Source: Auanema rhodensis | Lineage: Eukaryota; Nematoda; Chromadorea; Rhabditida; Rhabditidae | Direction of reading: 5' to 3' | Length of the DNA: 64,000 nucleotides | Assembly (NCBI GenBank): GCA_964057225.1 | Contig: CAXKVF010000074.1 | Span: 620,001-684,000 of the forward strand | Shown: positions 12,024-26,100 of the stretch, in pieces | Layout of the letters: each line of letters begins with the position of its first letter | Numbering within the stretch: position 1 is the stretch's first letter | Notes under the pieces: model-generated | What the model was told of the DNA's origin: nothing | The model's database searches: none | The model's input: the letters and a program-made list of their open reading frames with translations, nothing else | Position numbers and translations under genes: made by a program

Positions 12024-13616
12024 ACTTTGAAATTTACGTGAACTTTAATTTATGCTAATTAAATGTACACGTGATGTGCACTTGGTATGTAACTCGCTTC
12101 ACGTGAAAGATAAAGAGATGCGGTTTTCAGAATTAGATTCCTCATGTCCATATTAGTCTAAAAACAAATTTTTATTGATATTGGTGCATGGTAACCATGA
12201 CTTTGAATTTTACGTGAACTTTAATTTATGCTAATTAAATGTACACGTGATGTGCACTTTGTATGTAACTCGCTTCACGTGAAAGATAAAGAGATGCGGT
12301 TTTCAAAATTAGATTCCCCATGTCCATATTAGTCTAAAAACAAATTTTTATTGATATTGGTGCATGGTAACCATGACTTTGAAATTTACGTGAACTTTAA
12401 TTTATGCTAATTAAATGTACACGTGATGTGCACTTGGTATGTAACTCGCTTCACGTGAAAGATAAAGAGATGCGGTTTTCAAAATTAGATTCCCCATGTC
12501 CATATTAGTCTAAAAACAAATTTTTATCGATATTGGTGCATGGTAACCATGACTTTGAAATTTACGTGAACTTTAATTTATGCTAATTAAATGTACACGT
12601 GATGTGCACTTGGTATGTAACTCGCTTCACGTGAAAGATAAAGAGATGCGGTTTTCAAAATTAGATTCCCCATGACCATATTAGTCTAAAAACAAATTTT
12701 TATTGATATTGGTGCATGGTAACCATGACTTTGAAATTTACGTGAACTTTAATTTATGCTAATTAAATGTACACGTGATGTGCACTTGGTATGTAACTCG
12801 CTTCACGTGAAAGATAAAGAGATGCGGTTTTCAAAATTAGATTCCCCATGTCCATATTAGTCTAAAAACAAATTTTTATTGATATTGGTGCATGGTAACC
12901 ATGACTTTGAAATTTACGTGAACTTTAATTTATGCTAATTAAATGTACACGTGATGTGCACTTGGTATGTAACTTATGTAACTCGCTTCACGTGAAAGAT
13001 AAAGAGATGCGGTTTTCAAAATTAGATTCCCCATGTCCATATTAGTCTAAAAACAAATTTTTATTGATATTGGTGCATGGTAACCATGACTTTGAAATTT
13101 ACGTGAACTTTAATTTATGCTAATTAAATGTACACGTGATGTGCACTTGGTATGTAACTCGCTTCACGTGAAAGATAAAGAGATGCGGTTTTCAAAATTA
13201 GATTCCCCATGTCCATATTAGTCTAAAAACAAATTTTTATTGATATTGGTTCATGGTAACCATGACTTTGAAATTTACGTGAACTTTATTTTATGCTAAT
13301 TAAATGTACACGTGATGTGCACTTGGTATGTAACTCGCTTCACGTGAAAGTTAAAGAGATGCGGTTTTCAAAATTAGATTCCCCATGTCCATATTAGTCT
13401 AAAAACAAATTTTTATTGATATTGGTGCATGGTAACCATGACTTTGAAATTTACGTGAACTTTAATTTATGCTAATTAAATGTACACGTGATGTGCACTT
13501 GGTATGTAACTCGCTTCACGTGAAAGATAAAGAGATGCGGTTTTCAAAATTAGATTCCCCATGTCCATATTAGTCTAAAAACAAATTTTTATCGATATTG
13601 GTGCATGGTAACCATG
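12024..13616 (+). repeat. Source or partner of a 31-monomer-offset duplication
   Basis: Matches 17498-19090 at an offset of 5474 bp (31 monomers plus net 18 bp from two 9-bp duplications). Ordered shared markers: TTTTCAGAATTAG with TTCCTC (near 12129 and 17603), GAATTTTACG followed by CTTTGTATG (12259 and 17733), ATCGAT (12528 and 18002), the 9-bp duplication (12966 and 18440), A25T+A87T, then ATCGAT. Private differences (CATGACCATA at 12674, AAATATACACG at 17891) arose after copying. Confidence 0.92.
12904..13088 (+). repeat. 185-bp monomer with 9-bp internal duplication (copy 2)
   Basis: TATGTAACT is repeated at 12966-12974 and 12975-12983. Here one ordinary monomer separates it from the A25T+A87T monomer at 13265, unlike copy 1 where they are adjacent. 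It begins the 12-monomer unit described separately. Confidence 0.95.
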
Positions 13617-15024
13617 ACTTTGAAATTTACGTGAACTTTAATTTATGCTAATTAAATGTACACGTGATGTGCACTTGGTATGTAACTCGCTTCACGTGAA
13701 AGATAAAGAGATGCGGTTTTCAAAATTAGATTCCCCATGTCCATATTAGTCTAAAAACAAATTTTTATCGATATTGGTGCATGGTAACCATGACTTTGAA
13801 ATTTACGTGAACTTTAATTTATGCTAATTAAATGTACACGTGATGTGCACTTGGTATGTAACTCGCTTCACGTGAAAGATAAAGAGATGCGGTTTTCAAA
13901 ATTAGATTCCCCATGTCCATATTAGTCTAAAAACAAATTTTTATTGATATTGGTGCATGGTAACCATGACTTTGAAATTTACGTGAACTTTAATTTATGC
14001 TAATTAAATGTACACGTGATGTGCACTTGGTATGTAACTCGCTTCACGTGAAAGATAAAGAGATGCGGTTTTCAAAATTAGATTCCCCATGTCCATATTA
14101 GTCTAAAAACAAATTTTTATCGATATTGGTGCATGGTAACCATGACTTTGAAATTTACGTGAACTTTAATTTATGCTAATTAAATGTACACGTGATGTGC
14201 ACTTGGTATGTAACTCGCTTCACGTGAAAGATAAAGAGATGCGGTTTTCAAAATTAGATTCCCCATGTCCATATTAGTCTAAAAACAAATTTTTATTGAT
14301 ATTGGTTCATGGTAACCATGACTTTGAAATTTACGTGAACTTTATTTTATGCTAATTAAATGTACACGTGATGTGCACTTGGTATGTAACTCGCTTCACG
14401 TGAAAGTTAAAGAGATGCGGTTTTCAAAATTAGATTCCCCATGTCCATATTAGTCTAAAAACAAATTTTTATTGATATTGGTGCATGGTAACCATGACTT
14501 TGAAATTTACGTGAACTTTAATTTATGCTAATTAAATGTACACGTGATGTGCACTTGGTATGTAACTCGCTTCACGTGAAAGATAAAGAGATGCGGTTTT
14601 CAAAATTAGATTCCCCATGTCCATATTAGTCTAAAAACAAATTTTTATCGATATTGGTGCATGGTAACCATGACTTTGAAATTTACGTGAACTTTAATTT
14701 ATGCTAATTAAATGTACACGTGATGTGCACTTGGTATGTAACTCGCTTCACGTGAAAGATAAAGAGATGCGGTTTTCAAAATTAGATTCCCCATGTCCAT
14801 ATTAGTCTAAAAACAAATTTTTATTGATATTGGTGCATGGTAACCATGACTTTGAAATTTACGTGAACTTTAATTTATGCTAATTAAATGTACACGTGAT
14901 GTGCACTTGGTATGTAACTCGCTTCACGTGAAAGATAAAGAGATGCGGTTTTCAAAATTAGATTCCCCATGTCCATATTAGTCTAAAAACAAATTTTTAT
15001 TGATATTGGTGCATGGTAACCATG

Positions 15025-15209
15025 ACTTTGAAATTTACGTGAACTTTAATTTATGCTAATTAAATGTACACGTGATGTGCACTTGGTATGTAACTTATGT
15101 AACTCGCTTCACGTGAAAGATAAAGAGATGCGGTTTTCAAAATTAGATTCCCCATGTCCATATTAGTCTAAAAACAAATTTTTATTGATATTGGTGCATG
15201 GTAACCATG
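15025..15209 (+). repeat. 185-bp monomer with 9-bp internal duplication (copy 3)
   Basis: TATGTAACT is repeated at 15087-15095 and 15096-15104. It heads the second 12-monomer unit, 2121 bp after copy 2. Confidence 0.95.
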
Positions 15210-17497
15210 ACTTTGAAATTTACGTGAACTTTAATTTATGCTAATTAAATGTACACGTGATGTGCACTTGGTATGTAACTCGCTTCACGTGAAAGATAAA
15301 GAGATGCGGTTTTCAAAATTAGATTCCCCATGTCCATATTAGTCTAAAAACAAATTTTTATTGATATTGGTTCATGGTAACCATGACTTTGAAATTTACG
15401 TGAACTTTATTTTATGCTAATTAAATGTACACGTGATGTGCACTTGGTATGTAACTCGCTTCACGTGAAAGTTAAAGAGATGCGGTTTTCAAAATTAGAT
15501 TCCCCATGTCCATATTAGTCTAAAAACAAATTTTTATTGATATTGGTGCATGGTAACCATGACTTTGAAATTTACGTGAACTTTAATTTATGCTAATTAA
15601 ATGTACACGTGATGTGCACTTGGTATGTAACTCGCTTCACGTGAAAGATAAAGAGATGCGGTTTTCAAAATTAGATTCCCCATGTCCATATTAGTCTAAA
15701 AACAAATTTTTATCGATATTGGTGCATGGTAACCATGACTTTGAAATTTACGTGAACTTTAATTTATGCTAATTAAATGTACACGTGATGTGCACTTGGT
15801 ATGTAACTCGCTTCACGTGAAAGATAAAGAGATGCGGTTTTCAAAATTAGATTCCCCATGTCCATATTAGTCTAAAAACAAATTTTTATCGATATTGGTG
15901 CATGGTAACCATGACTTTGAAATTTACGTGAACTTTAATTTATGCTAATTAAATGTACACGTGATGTGCACTTGGTATGTAACTCGCTTCACGTGAAAGA
16001 TAAAGAGATGCGGTTTTCAAAATTAGATTCCCCATGTCCATATTAGTCTAAAAACAAATTTTTATTGATATTGGTGCATGGTAACCATGACTTTGAAATT
16101 TACGTGAACTTTAATTTATGCTAATTAAATGTACACGTGATGTGCACTTGGTATGTAACTCGCTTCACGTGAAAGATAAAGAGATGCGGTTTTCAAAATT
16201 AGATTCCCCATGTCCATATTAGTCTAAAAACAAATTTTTATCGATATTGGTGCATGGTAACCATGACTTTGAAATTTACGTGAACTTTAATTTATGCTAA
16301 TTAAATGTACACGTGATGTGCACTTGGTATGTAACTCGCTTCACGTGAAAGATAAAGAGATGCGGTTTTCAAAATTAGATTCCCCATGTCCATATTAGTC
16401 TAAAAACAAATTTTTATTGATATTGGTTCATGGTAACCATGACTTTGAAATTTACGTGAACTTTATTTTATGCTAATTAAATGTACACGTGATGTGCACT
16501 TGGTATGTAACTCGCTTCACGTGAAAGTTAAAGAGATGCGGTTTTCAAAATTAGATTCCCCATGTCCATATTAGTCTAAAAACAAATTTTTATTGATATT
16601 GGTGCATGGTAACCATGACTTTGAAATTTACGTGAACTTTAATTTATGCTAATTAAATGTACACGTGATGTGCACTTGGTATGTAACTCGCTTCACGTGA
16701 AAGATAAAGAGATGCGGTTTTCAAAATTAGATTCCCCATGTCCATATTAGTCTAAAAACAAATTTTTATCGATATTGGTGCATGGTAACCATGACTTTGA
16801 AATTTACGTGAACTTTAATTTATGCTAATTAAATGTACACGTGATGTGCACTTGGTATGTAACTCGCTTCACGTGAAAGATAAAGAGATGCGGTTTTCAA
16901 AATTAGATTCCCCATGTCCATATTAGTCTAAAAACAAATTTTTATCGATATTGGTGCATGGTAACCATGACTTTGAAATTTACGTGAACTTTAATTTATG
17001 CTAATTAAATGTACACGTGATGTGCACTTGGTATGTAACTCGCTTCACGTGAAAGATAAAGAGATGCGGTTTTCAAAATTAGATTCCCCATGTCCATATT
17101 AGTCTAAAAACAAATTTTTATTGATATTGGTGCATGGTAACCATGACTTTGAAATTTACGTGAACTTTAATTTATGCTAATTAAATGTACACGTGATGTG
17201 CACTTGGTATGTAACTCGCTTCACGTGAAAGATAAAGAGATGCGGTTTTCAAAATTAGATTCCCCATGTCCATATTAGTCTAAAAACAAATTTTTATCGA
17301 TATTGGTGCATGGTAACCATGACTTTGAAATTTACGTGAACTTTAATTTATGCTAATTAAATGTACACGTGATGTGCACTTGGTATGTAACTCGCTTCAC
17401 GTGAAAGATAAAGAGATGCGGTTTTCAAAATTAGATTCCCCATGTCCATATTAGTCTAAAAACAAATTTTTATTGATATTGGTGCATGGTAACCATG

Positions 17498-19090
17498 ACT
17501 TTGAAATTTACGTGAACTTTAATTTATGCTAATTAAATGTACACGTGATGTGCACTTGGTATGTAACTCGCTTCACGTGAAAGATAAAGAGATGCGGTTT
17601 TCAGAATTAGATTCCTCATGTCCATATTAGTCTAAAAACAAATTTTTATTGATATTGGTGCATGGTAACCATGACTTTGAATTTTACGTGAACTTTAATT
17701 TATGCTAATTAAATGTACACGTGATGTGCACTTTGTATGTAACTCGCTTCACGTGAAAGATAAAGAGATGCGGTTTTCAAAATTAGATTCCCCATGTCCA
17801 TATTAGTCTAAAAACAAATTTTTATTGATATTGGTGCATGGTAACCATGACTTTGAAATTTACGTGAACTTTAATTTATGCTAATTAAATATACACGTGA
17901 TGTGCACTTGGTATGTAACTCGCTTCACGTGAAAGATAAAGAGATGCGGTTTTCAAAATTAGATTCCCCATGTCCATATTAGTCTAAAAACAAATTTTTA
18001 TCGATATTGGTGCATGGTAACCATGACTTTGAAATTTACGTGAACTTTAATTTATGCTAATTAAATGTACACGTGATGTGCACTTGGTATGTAACTCGCT
18101 TCACGTGAAAGATAAAGAGATGCGGTTTTCAAAATTAGATTCCCCATGTCCATATTAGTCTAAAAACAAATTTTTATTGATATTGGTGCATGGTAACCAT
18201 GACTTTGAAATTTACGTGAACTTTAATTTATGCTAATTAAATGTACACGTGATGTGCACTTGGTATGTAACTCGCTTCACGTGAAAGATAAAGAGATGCG
18301 GTTTTCAAAATTAGATTCCCCATGTCCATATTAGTCTAAAAACAAATTTTTATTGATATTGGTGCATGGTAACCATGACTTTGAAATTTACGTGAACTTT
18401 AATTTATGCTAATTAAATGTACACGTGATGTGCACTTGGTATGTAACTTATGTAACTCGCTTCACGTGAAAGATAAAGAGATGCGGTTTTCAAAATTAGA
18501 TTCCCCATGTCCATATTAGTCTAAAAACAAATTTTTATTGATATTGGTGCATGGTAACCATGACTTTGAAATTTACGTGAACTTTAATTTATGCTAATTA
18601 AATGTACACGTGATGTGCACTTGGTATGTAACTCGCTTCACGTGAAAGATAAAGAGATGCGGTTTTCAAAATTAGATTCCCCATGTCCATATTAGTCTAA
18701 AAACAAATTTTTATTGATATTGGTTCATGGTAACCATGACTTTGAAATTTACGTGAACTTTATTTTATGCTAATTAAATGTACACGTGATGTGCACTTGG
18801 TATGTAACTCGCTTCACGTGAAAGTTAAAGAGATGCGGTTTTCAAAATTAGATTCCCCATGTCCATATTAGTCTAAAAACAAATTTTTATTGATATTGGT
18901 GCATGGTAACCATGACTTTGAAATTTACGTGAACTTTAATTTATGCTAATTAAATGTACACGTGATGTGCACTTGGTATGTAACTCGCTTCACGTGAAAG
19001 ATAAAGAGATGCGGTTTTCAAAATTAGATTCCCCATGTCCATATTAGTCTAAAAACAAATTTTTATCGATATTGGTGCATGGTAACCATG
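17498..19090 (+). repeat. Second copy of the 31-monomer-offset duplication
   Basis: Carries the same ordered markers as 12024-13616. After the ATCGAT monomer at 18915 the match ends: the earlier copy has another ATCGAT monomer at 13617, while here ATTGAT follows. This implies that a block of at least nine monomers was relocated or that the two intervening HOR units were amplified between the copies. Confidence 0.9.
18378..18562 (+). repeat. 185-bp monomer with 9-bp internal duplication (copy 4)
   Basis: TATGTAACT is repeated at 18440-18448 and 18449-18457. The neighbours match those of copy 2, not copies 1 or 3, consistent with the 31-monomer-offset duplication. Confidence 0.95.
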
Positions 19091-20145
19091 ACTTTGAAAT
19101 TTACGTGAACTTTAATTTATGCTAATTAAATGTACACGTGATGTGCACTTGGTATGTAACTCGCTTCACGTGAAAGATAAAGAGATGCGGTTTTCAAAAT
19201 TAGATTCCCCATGTCCATATTAGTCTAAAAACAAATTTTTATTGATATTGGTGCATGGTAACCATGACTTTGAAATTTACGTGAACTTTAATTTATGCTA
19301 ATTAAATGTACACGTGATGTGCACTTGGTATGTAACTCGCTTCACGTGAAAGATAAAGAGATGCGGTTTTCAAAATTAGATTCCCCATGTCCATATTAGT
19401 CTAAAAACAAATTTTTATCGATATTGGTGCATGGTAACCATGACTTTGAAATTTACGTGAACTTTAATTTATGCTAATTAAATGTACACGTGATGTGCAC
19501 TTGGTATGTAACTCGCTTCACGTGAAAGATAAAGAGATGCGGTTTTCAAAATTAGATTCCCCATGTCCATATTAGTCTAAAAACAAATTTTTATTGATAT
19601 TGGTGCATGGTAACCATGACTTTGAAATTTACGTGAACTTTAATTTATGCTAATTAAATGTACACGTGATGTGCACTTGGTATGTAACTCGCTTCACGTG
19701 AAAGATAAAGAGATGCGGTTTTCAAAATTAGATTCCCCATGTCCATATTAGTCTAAAAACAAATTTTTATTGATATTGGTGCATGGTAACCATGACTTTG
19801 AATTTTACGTGAACTTTAATTTATGCTAATTAAATGTACACGTGATGTGCACTTGGTATGTAACTCGCTTCACGTGAAAGATAAAGAGATGCGGTTTTCA
19901 AAATTAGATTCCCCATGTCCATATTAGTCTAAAAACAAATTTTTATTGATATTGGTTCATGGTAACCATGACTTTGAAATTTACGGAACTTTAATTTATG
20001 CTAATTAAATGTACACGTGATGTGCACTTGGTATGTAACTCGCTTCACGTGAAAGATAAAGAGATGCGGTTTTCAAAATTAGATTCCCCATGTCCATATT
20101 AGTCTAAAAACAAATTTTTATTGATATTGGTTCATGGTAACCATG
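19091..20145 (+). repeat. Boundary zone between the ATCGAT and 15-monomer subfamilies
   Basis: The last ATCGAT copy is near 19417. From 19795 on, GAATTTTACG, GGTTC and TTACCC copies take over. The monomer at 19971 is 175 bp: one T is missing from ACGTGAAC (ACGGAAC at 19983). That deletion is not found in other copies. Confidence 0.8.
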
Positions 20146-23100
20146 ACTTTGAAATTTACGTGAACTTTAATTTATGCTAATTAAATGTACACGTGATGTG
20201 CACTTGGTATGTAACTCGCTTCACGTGAAAGATAAAGAGATGCGGTTTTCAAAATTAGATTACCCATGTCCATATTAGTCTAAAAACAAATTTTTATTGA
20301 TATTGGTGCATGGTAACCATGACTTTGAATTTTACGTGAACTTTAATTTATGCTAATTAAATGTACACGTGATGTGCACTTGGTATGTAACTCGCTTCAC
20401 GTGAAAGATAAAGAGATGCGGTTTTCAAAATTAGATTCCCCATGTCCATATTAGTCTAAAAACAAATTTTTATTGATATTGGTGTATGGTAACCATGACT
20501 TTGAAATTTACGTGAACTTTAATTTATGCTAATTAAATGTACACGTGATGTGCACTTGGTATGTAACTCGCTTCACGTGAAAGATAAAGAGATACGGTTT
20601 TCAAAATTAGATTCCCCATGTCCATATTAGTCTAAAAACAAATTTTTATTGATATTGGTGCATGGTAACCATGACTTTGAAATTTACGTGAACTTTAATT
20701 TATGCTAATTAAATGTACACGTGATGTGCACTTGGTATGTAACTCGCTTCACGTGAAAGATAAAGAGATGCGGTTTTCAAAATTAGATTCCCCATGTCCA
20801 TATTAGTCTAAAAACAAATTTTTATTGATATTGGTGCATGGTAACCACGACTTTGAAATTTACGTGAACTTTAATTTATGCTAATTAAATGTACACGTGA
20901 TGTGCACTTGGTATGTAACTCGCTTCACGTGAAAGATAAAGAGATGCGGTTTTCAAAATTAGATTCCCCATGTCCATATTAGTCTAAAAACAAATTTTTA
21001 TTGATATTGGTGCATGGTAACCATGACTTTGAAATTTACGTGAACTTTAATTTATGCTAATTAAATGTACACGTGATGTGCACTTGGTATGTAACTCGCT
21101 TCACGTGAAAGTTAAAGAGATGCGGTTTTCATAATTAGATTACCCATGTCCATATTAGTCTAAAAACTAATTTTTATTGATATTGGTGCATGGTAACCAT
21201 GACTTTGAAATTTACGTGAACTTTAATTTATGCTAATTAAATGTACACGTGATGTGCACTTGGTATGTAACTCGCTTCACGTGAAAGATAAAGAGATGCG
21301 GTTTTCAAAATTAGATTCCTCATGTCCATATTAGTCTAAAAACAAATTTTTATTGATATTGGTGCATGGTAACCATGACTTTGAAATTTACGTGAACTTT
21401 AATTTATGCTAATTAAATGTACACGTGATGTGCACTTGGTATGTAACTCGCTTCACGTGAAAGATAAAGAGATGCGGTTTTCAAAATTAGATTACCCATG
21501 TCCATATTAGTCTAAAAACAAATTTTTATTGATATTGGTTCATGGTAACCATGACTTTGAAATTTACGTGAACTTTAATTTATGCTAATTAAATGTACAC
21601 GTGATGTGCACTTGGTATGTAACTCGCTTCACGTGAAAGATAAAGAGATGCGGTTTTCAAAATTAGATCCCCCATGTCCATATTAGTCTAAAAACAAATT
21701 TTTATTGATATTGGTGCATGGTAACCATGACTTTGAAATTTACGTGAACTTTAATTTATGCTAATTAAATGTACACGTGATGTGCACTTGGTATGTAACT
21801 CGCTTCACGTGAAAGATAAAGAGATGCGGTTTTCAAAATTAGATTCCCCATGTCCATATTAGTCTAAAAACAAATTTTTATTGATATTGGTTCATGGTAA
21901 CCATGACTTTGAAATTTACGTGAACTTTAATTTATGCTAATTAAATGTACACGTGATGTGCACTTGGTATGTAACTCGCTTCACGTGAAAGATAAAGAGA
22001 TACGGTTTTCAAAATTAGATTCCCCATGTCCATATTAGTCTAAAAACAAATTTTTATTGATATTGGTGCATGGTAACCATGACTTTGAAATTTACGTGAA
22101 CTTTAATTTATGCTAATTAAATGTACACGTGATGTGCACTTGGTATGTAACTCGCTTCACGTGAAAGATAAAGAGATGCGGTTTCCAAAATTAGATTCCC
22201 CATGTCCATATTAGTCTAAAAACAAATTTTTATTGATATTGGTGCATGGTAACCACGACTTTGAAATTTACGTGAACTTTAATTTATGCTAATTAAATGT
22301 ACACGTGATGTGCACTTGGTATGTAACTCGCTTCACGTGAAAGATAAAGAGATGCGGTTTTCAAAATTAGATTCCCCATGTCCATATTAGTCTAAAAACA
22401 AATTTTTATTGATATTGGTGCATGGTAACCATGACTTTGAAATTTACGTGAACTTTAATTTATGCTAATTAAATGTACACGTGATGTGCACTTGGTATGT
22501 AACTCGCTTCACGTGAAAGATAAAGAGATGCGGTTTTCAAAATTAGATTCCCCATGTCCATATTAGTCTAAAAACAAATTTTTATTGATATTGGTGCATG
22601 GTAACCATGACTTTGAATTTTACGTGAACTTTAATTTATGCTAATTAAATGTACACGTGATGTGCACTTGGTATGTAACTCGCTTCACGTGAAAGATAAA
22701 GAGATGCGGTTTTCAAAATTAGATTCCCCATGTCCATATTAGTCTAAAAACAAATTTTTATTGATATTGGTTCATGGTAACCATGACTTTGAAATTTACG
22801 TGAACTTTAATTTATGCTAATTAAATGTACACGTGATGTGCACTTGGTATGTAACTCGCTTCACGTGAAAGATAAAGAGATGCGGTTTTCAAAATTAGAT
22901 TCCCCATGTCCATATTAGTCTAAAAACAAATTTTTATTGATATTGGTGCATGGTAACCATGACTTTGAATTTTACGTGAACTTTAATTTATGCTAATTAA
23001 ATGTACACGTGATGTGCACTTGGTATGTAACTCGCTTCACGTGAAAGATAAAGAGATGCGGTTTTCAAAATTAGATTCCCCATGTCCATATTAGTCTAAA

Positions 23101-26100
23101 AACAAATTTTTATTGATATTGGTGCATGGTAACCATGACTTTGAAATTTACGTGAACTTTAATTTATGCTAATTAAATGTACACGTGATGTGCACTTGGT
23201 ATGTAACTAGCTTCACGTGAAAGATAAAGAGATACGGTTTTCAAAATTAGATTCCCCATGTCCATATTAGTCTAAAAACAAATTTTTATTGATATTGGTG
23301 CATGGTAACCACGACTTTGAAATTTACGTGAACTTTAATTTATGCTAATTAAATGTACACGTGATGTGCACTTGGTATGTAACTCGCTTCACGTGAAAGA
23401 TAAAGAGATGCGGTTTTCAAAATTAGATTCCCCATGTCCATATTAGTCTAAAAACAAATTTTTATTGATATTGGTGCATGGTAACCACGACTTTGAAATT
23501 TACGTGAACTTTAATTTATGCTAATTAAATGTACACGTGATGTGCACTTGGTATGTAACTCGCTTCACGTGAAAGATAAAGAGATGCGGTTTTCAAAATT
23601 AGATTCCCCATGTCCATATTAGTCTAAAAACAAATTTTTATTGATATTGGTGCATGGTAACCATGACTTTGAAATTTACGTGAACTTTAATTTATGCTAA
23701 TTAAATGTACACGTGATGTGCACTTGGTATGTAACTCGCTTCACGTGAAAGTTAAAGAGATGCGGTTTTCATAATTAGATTACCCATGTCCATATTAGTC
23801 TAAAAACAAATTTTTATTGATATTGGTTCATGGTAACCATGACTTTGAAATTTACGTGAACTTTAATTTATGCTAATTAAATGTACACGTGATGTGCACT
23901 TGGTATGTAACTCGCTTCACGTGAAAGATAAAGAGATGCGGTTTTCAAAATTAGATTCCTCATGTCCATATTAGTCTAAAAACAAATTTTTATTGATATT
24001 GGTGCATGGTAACCATGACTTTGAAATTTACGTGAACTTTAATTTATGCTAATTAAATGTACACGTGATGTGCACTTGGTATGTAACTCGCTTCACGTGA
24101 AAGATAAAGAGATGCGGTTTTCAAAATTAGATTACCCATGTCCATATTAGTCTAAAAACAAATTTTTATTGATATTGGTTCATGGTAACCATGACTTTGA
24201 AATTTACGTGAACTTTAATTTATGCTAATTAAATGTACACGTGATGTGCACTTGGTATGTAACTCGCTTCACGTGAAAGATAAAGAGATGCGGTTTTCAA
24301 AATTAGATCCCCCATGTCCATATTAGTCTAAAAACAAATTTTTATTGATATTGGTGCATGGTAACCATGACTTTGAAATTTACGTGAACTTTAATTTATG
24401 CTAATTAAATGTACACGTGATGTGCACTTGGTATGTAACTCGCTTCACGTGAAAGATAAAGAGATACGGTTTTCAAAATTAGATTCCCCATGTCCATATT
24501 AGTCTAAAAACAAATTTTTATTGATATTGGTGCATGGTAACCATGACTTTGAAATTTACGTGAACTTTAATTTATGCTAATTAAATGTACACGTGATGTG
24601 CACTTGGTATGTAACTCGCTTCACGTGAAAGATAAAGAGATGCGGTTTCCAAAATTAGATTCCCCATGTCCATATTAGTCTAAAAACAAATTTTTATTGA
24701 TATTGGTGCATGGTAACCACGACTTTGAAATTTACGTGAACTTTAATTTATGCTAATTAAATGTACACGTGATGTGCACTTGGTATGTAACTCGCTTCAC
24801 GTGAAAGATAAAGAGATGCGGTTTTCAAAATTAGATTCCCCATGTCCATATTAGTCTAAAAACAAATTTTTATTGATATTGGTGCATGGTAACCATGACT
24901 TTGAAATTTACGTGAACTTTAATTTATGCTAATTAAATGTACACGTGATGTGCACTTGGTATGTAACTCGCTTCACGTGAAAGATAAAGAGATGCGGTTT
25001 TCAAAATTAGATTCCCCATGTCCATATTAGTCTAAAAACAAATTTTTATTGATATTGGTGCATGGTAACCATGACTTTGAATTTTACGTGAACTTTAATT
25101 TATGCTAATTAAATGTACACGTGATGTGCACTTGGTATGTAACTCGCTTCACGTGAAAGATAAAGAGATGCGGTTTTCAAAATTAGATTCCCCATGTCCA
25201 TATTAGTCTAAAAACAAATTTTTATTGATATTGGTTCATGGTAACCATGACTTTGAAATTTACGTGAACTTTAATTTATGCTAATTAAATGTACACGTGA
25301 TGTGCACTTGGTATGTAACTCGCTTCACGTGAAAGATAAAGAGATGCGGTTTTCAAAATTAGATTCCCCATGTCCATATTAGTCTAAAAACAAATTTTTA
25401 TTGATATTGGTGCATGGTAACCATGACTTTGAAATTTACGTGAACTTTAATTTATGCTAATTAAATGTACACGTGATGTGCACTTGGTATGTAACTCGCT
25501 TCACGTGAAAGATAAAGAGATGCGGTTTTCAAAATTAGATTACCCATGTCCATATTAGTCTAAAAACAAATTTTTATTGATATTGGTGCATGGTAACCAT
25601 GACTTTGAATTTTACGTGAACTTTAATTTATGCTAATTAAATGTACACGTGATGTGCACTTGGTATGTAACTCGCTTCACGTGAAAGATAAAGAGATGCG
25701 GTTTTCAAAATTAGATTCCCCATGTCCATATTAGTCTAAAAACAAATTTTTATTGATATTGGTGCATGGTAACCATGACTTTGAAATTTACGTGAACTTT
25801 AATTTATGCTAATTAAATGTACACGTGATGTGCACTTGGTATGTAACTAGTTTCACGTGAAAGATAAAGAGATACGGTTTTCAAAATTAGATTCCCCATG
25901 TCCATATTAGTCTAAAAACAAATTTTTATTGATATTGGTGCATGGTAACCACGACTTTGAAATTTACGTGAACTTTAATTTATGCTAATTAAATGTACAC
26001 GTGATGTGCACTTGGTATGTAACTCGCTTCACGTGAAAGATAAAGAGATGCGGTTTTCAAAATTAGATTCCCCATGTCCATATTAGTCTAAAAACAAATT

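Larger units (their letters stand above)
12904..17497 (+). repeat. 12-monomer HOR (2121 bp) with nested 6-monomer unit
   Basis: Monomers from 12904 to about 14672 match those from 15025 to about 16793 in order: 9-bp duplication, plain copy, A25T+A87T, two ATCGAT copies, plain, ATCGAT, plain, A25T+A87T, ATCGAT. Within this, A25T+A87T monomers at 13265, 14321, 15386 and 16442 are six monomers apart, and 15386-16441 matches 16442-17497 as a clean 1056-bp 6-monomer HOR. The order suggests a 6-monomer unit that was later amplified as a doubled unit carrying one 9-bp duplication. Confidence 0.88.
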
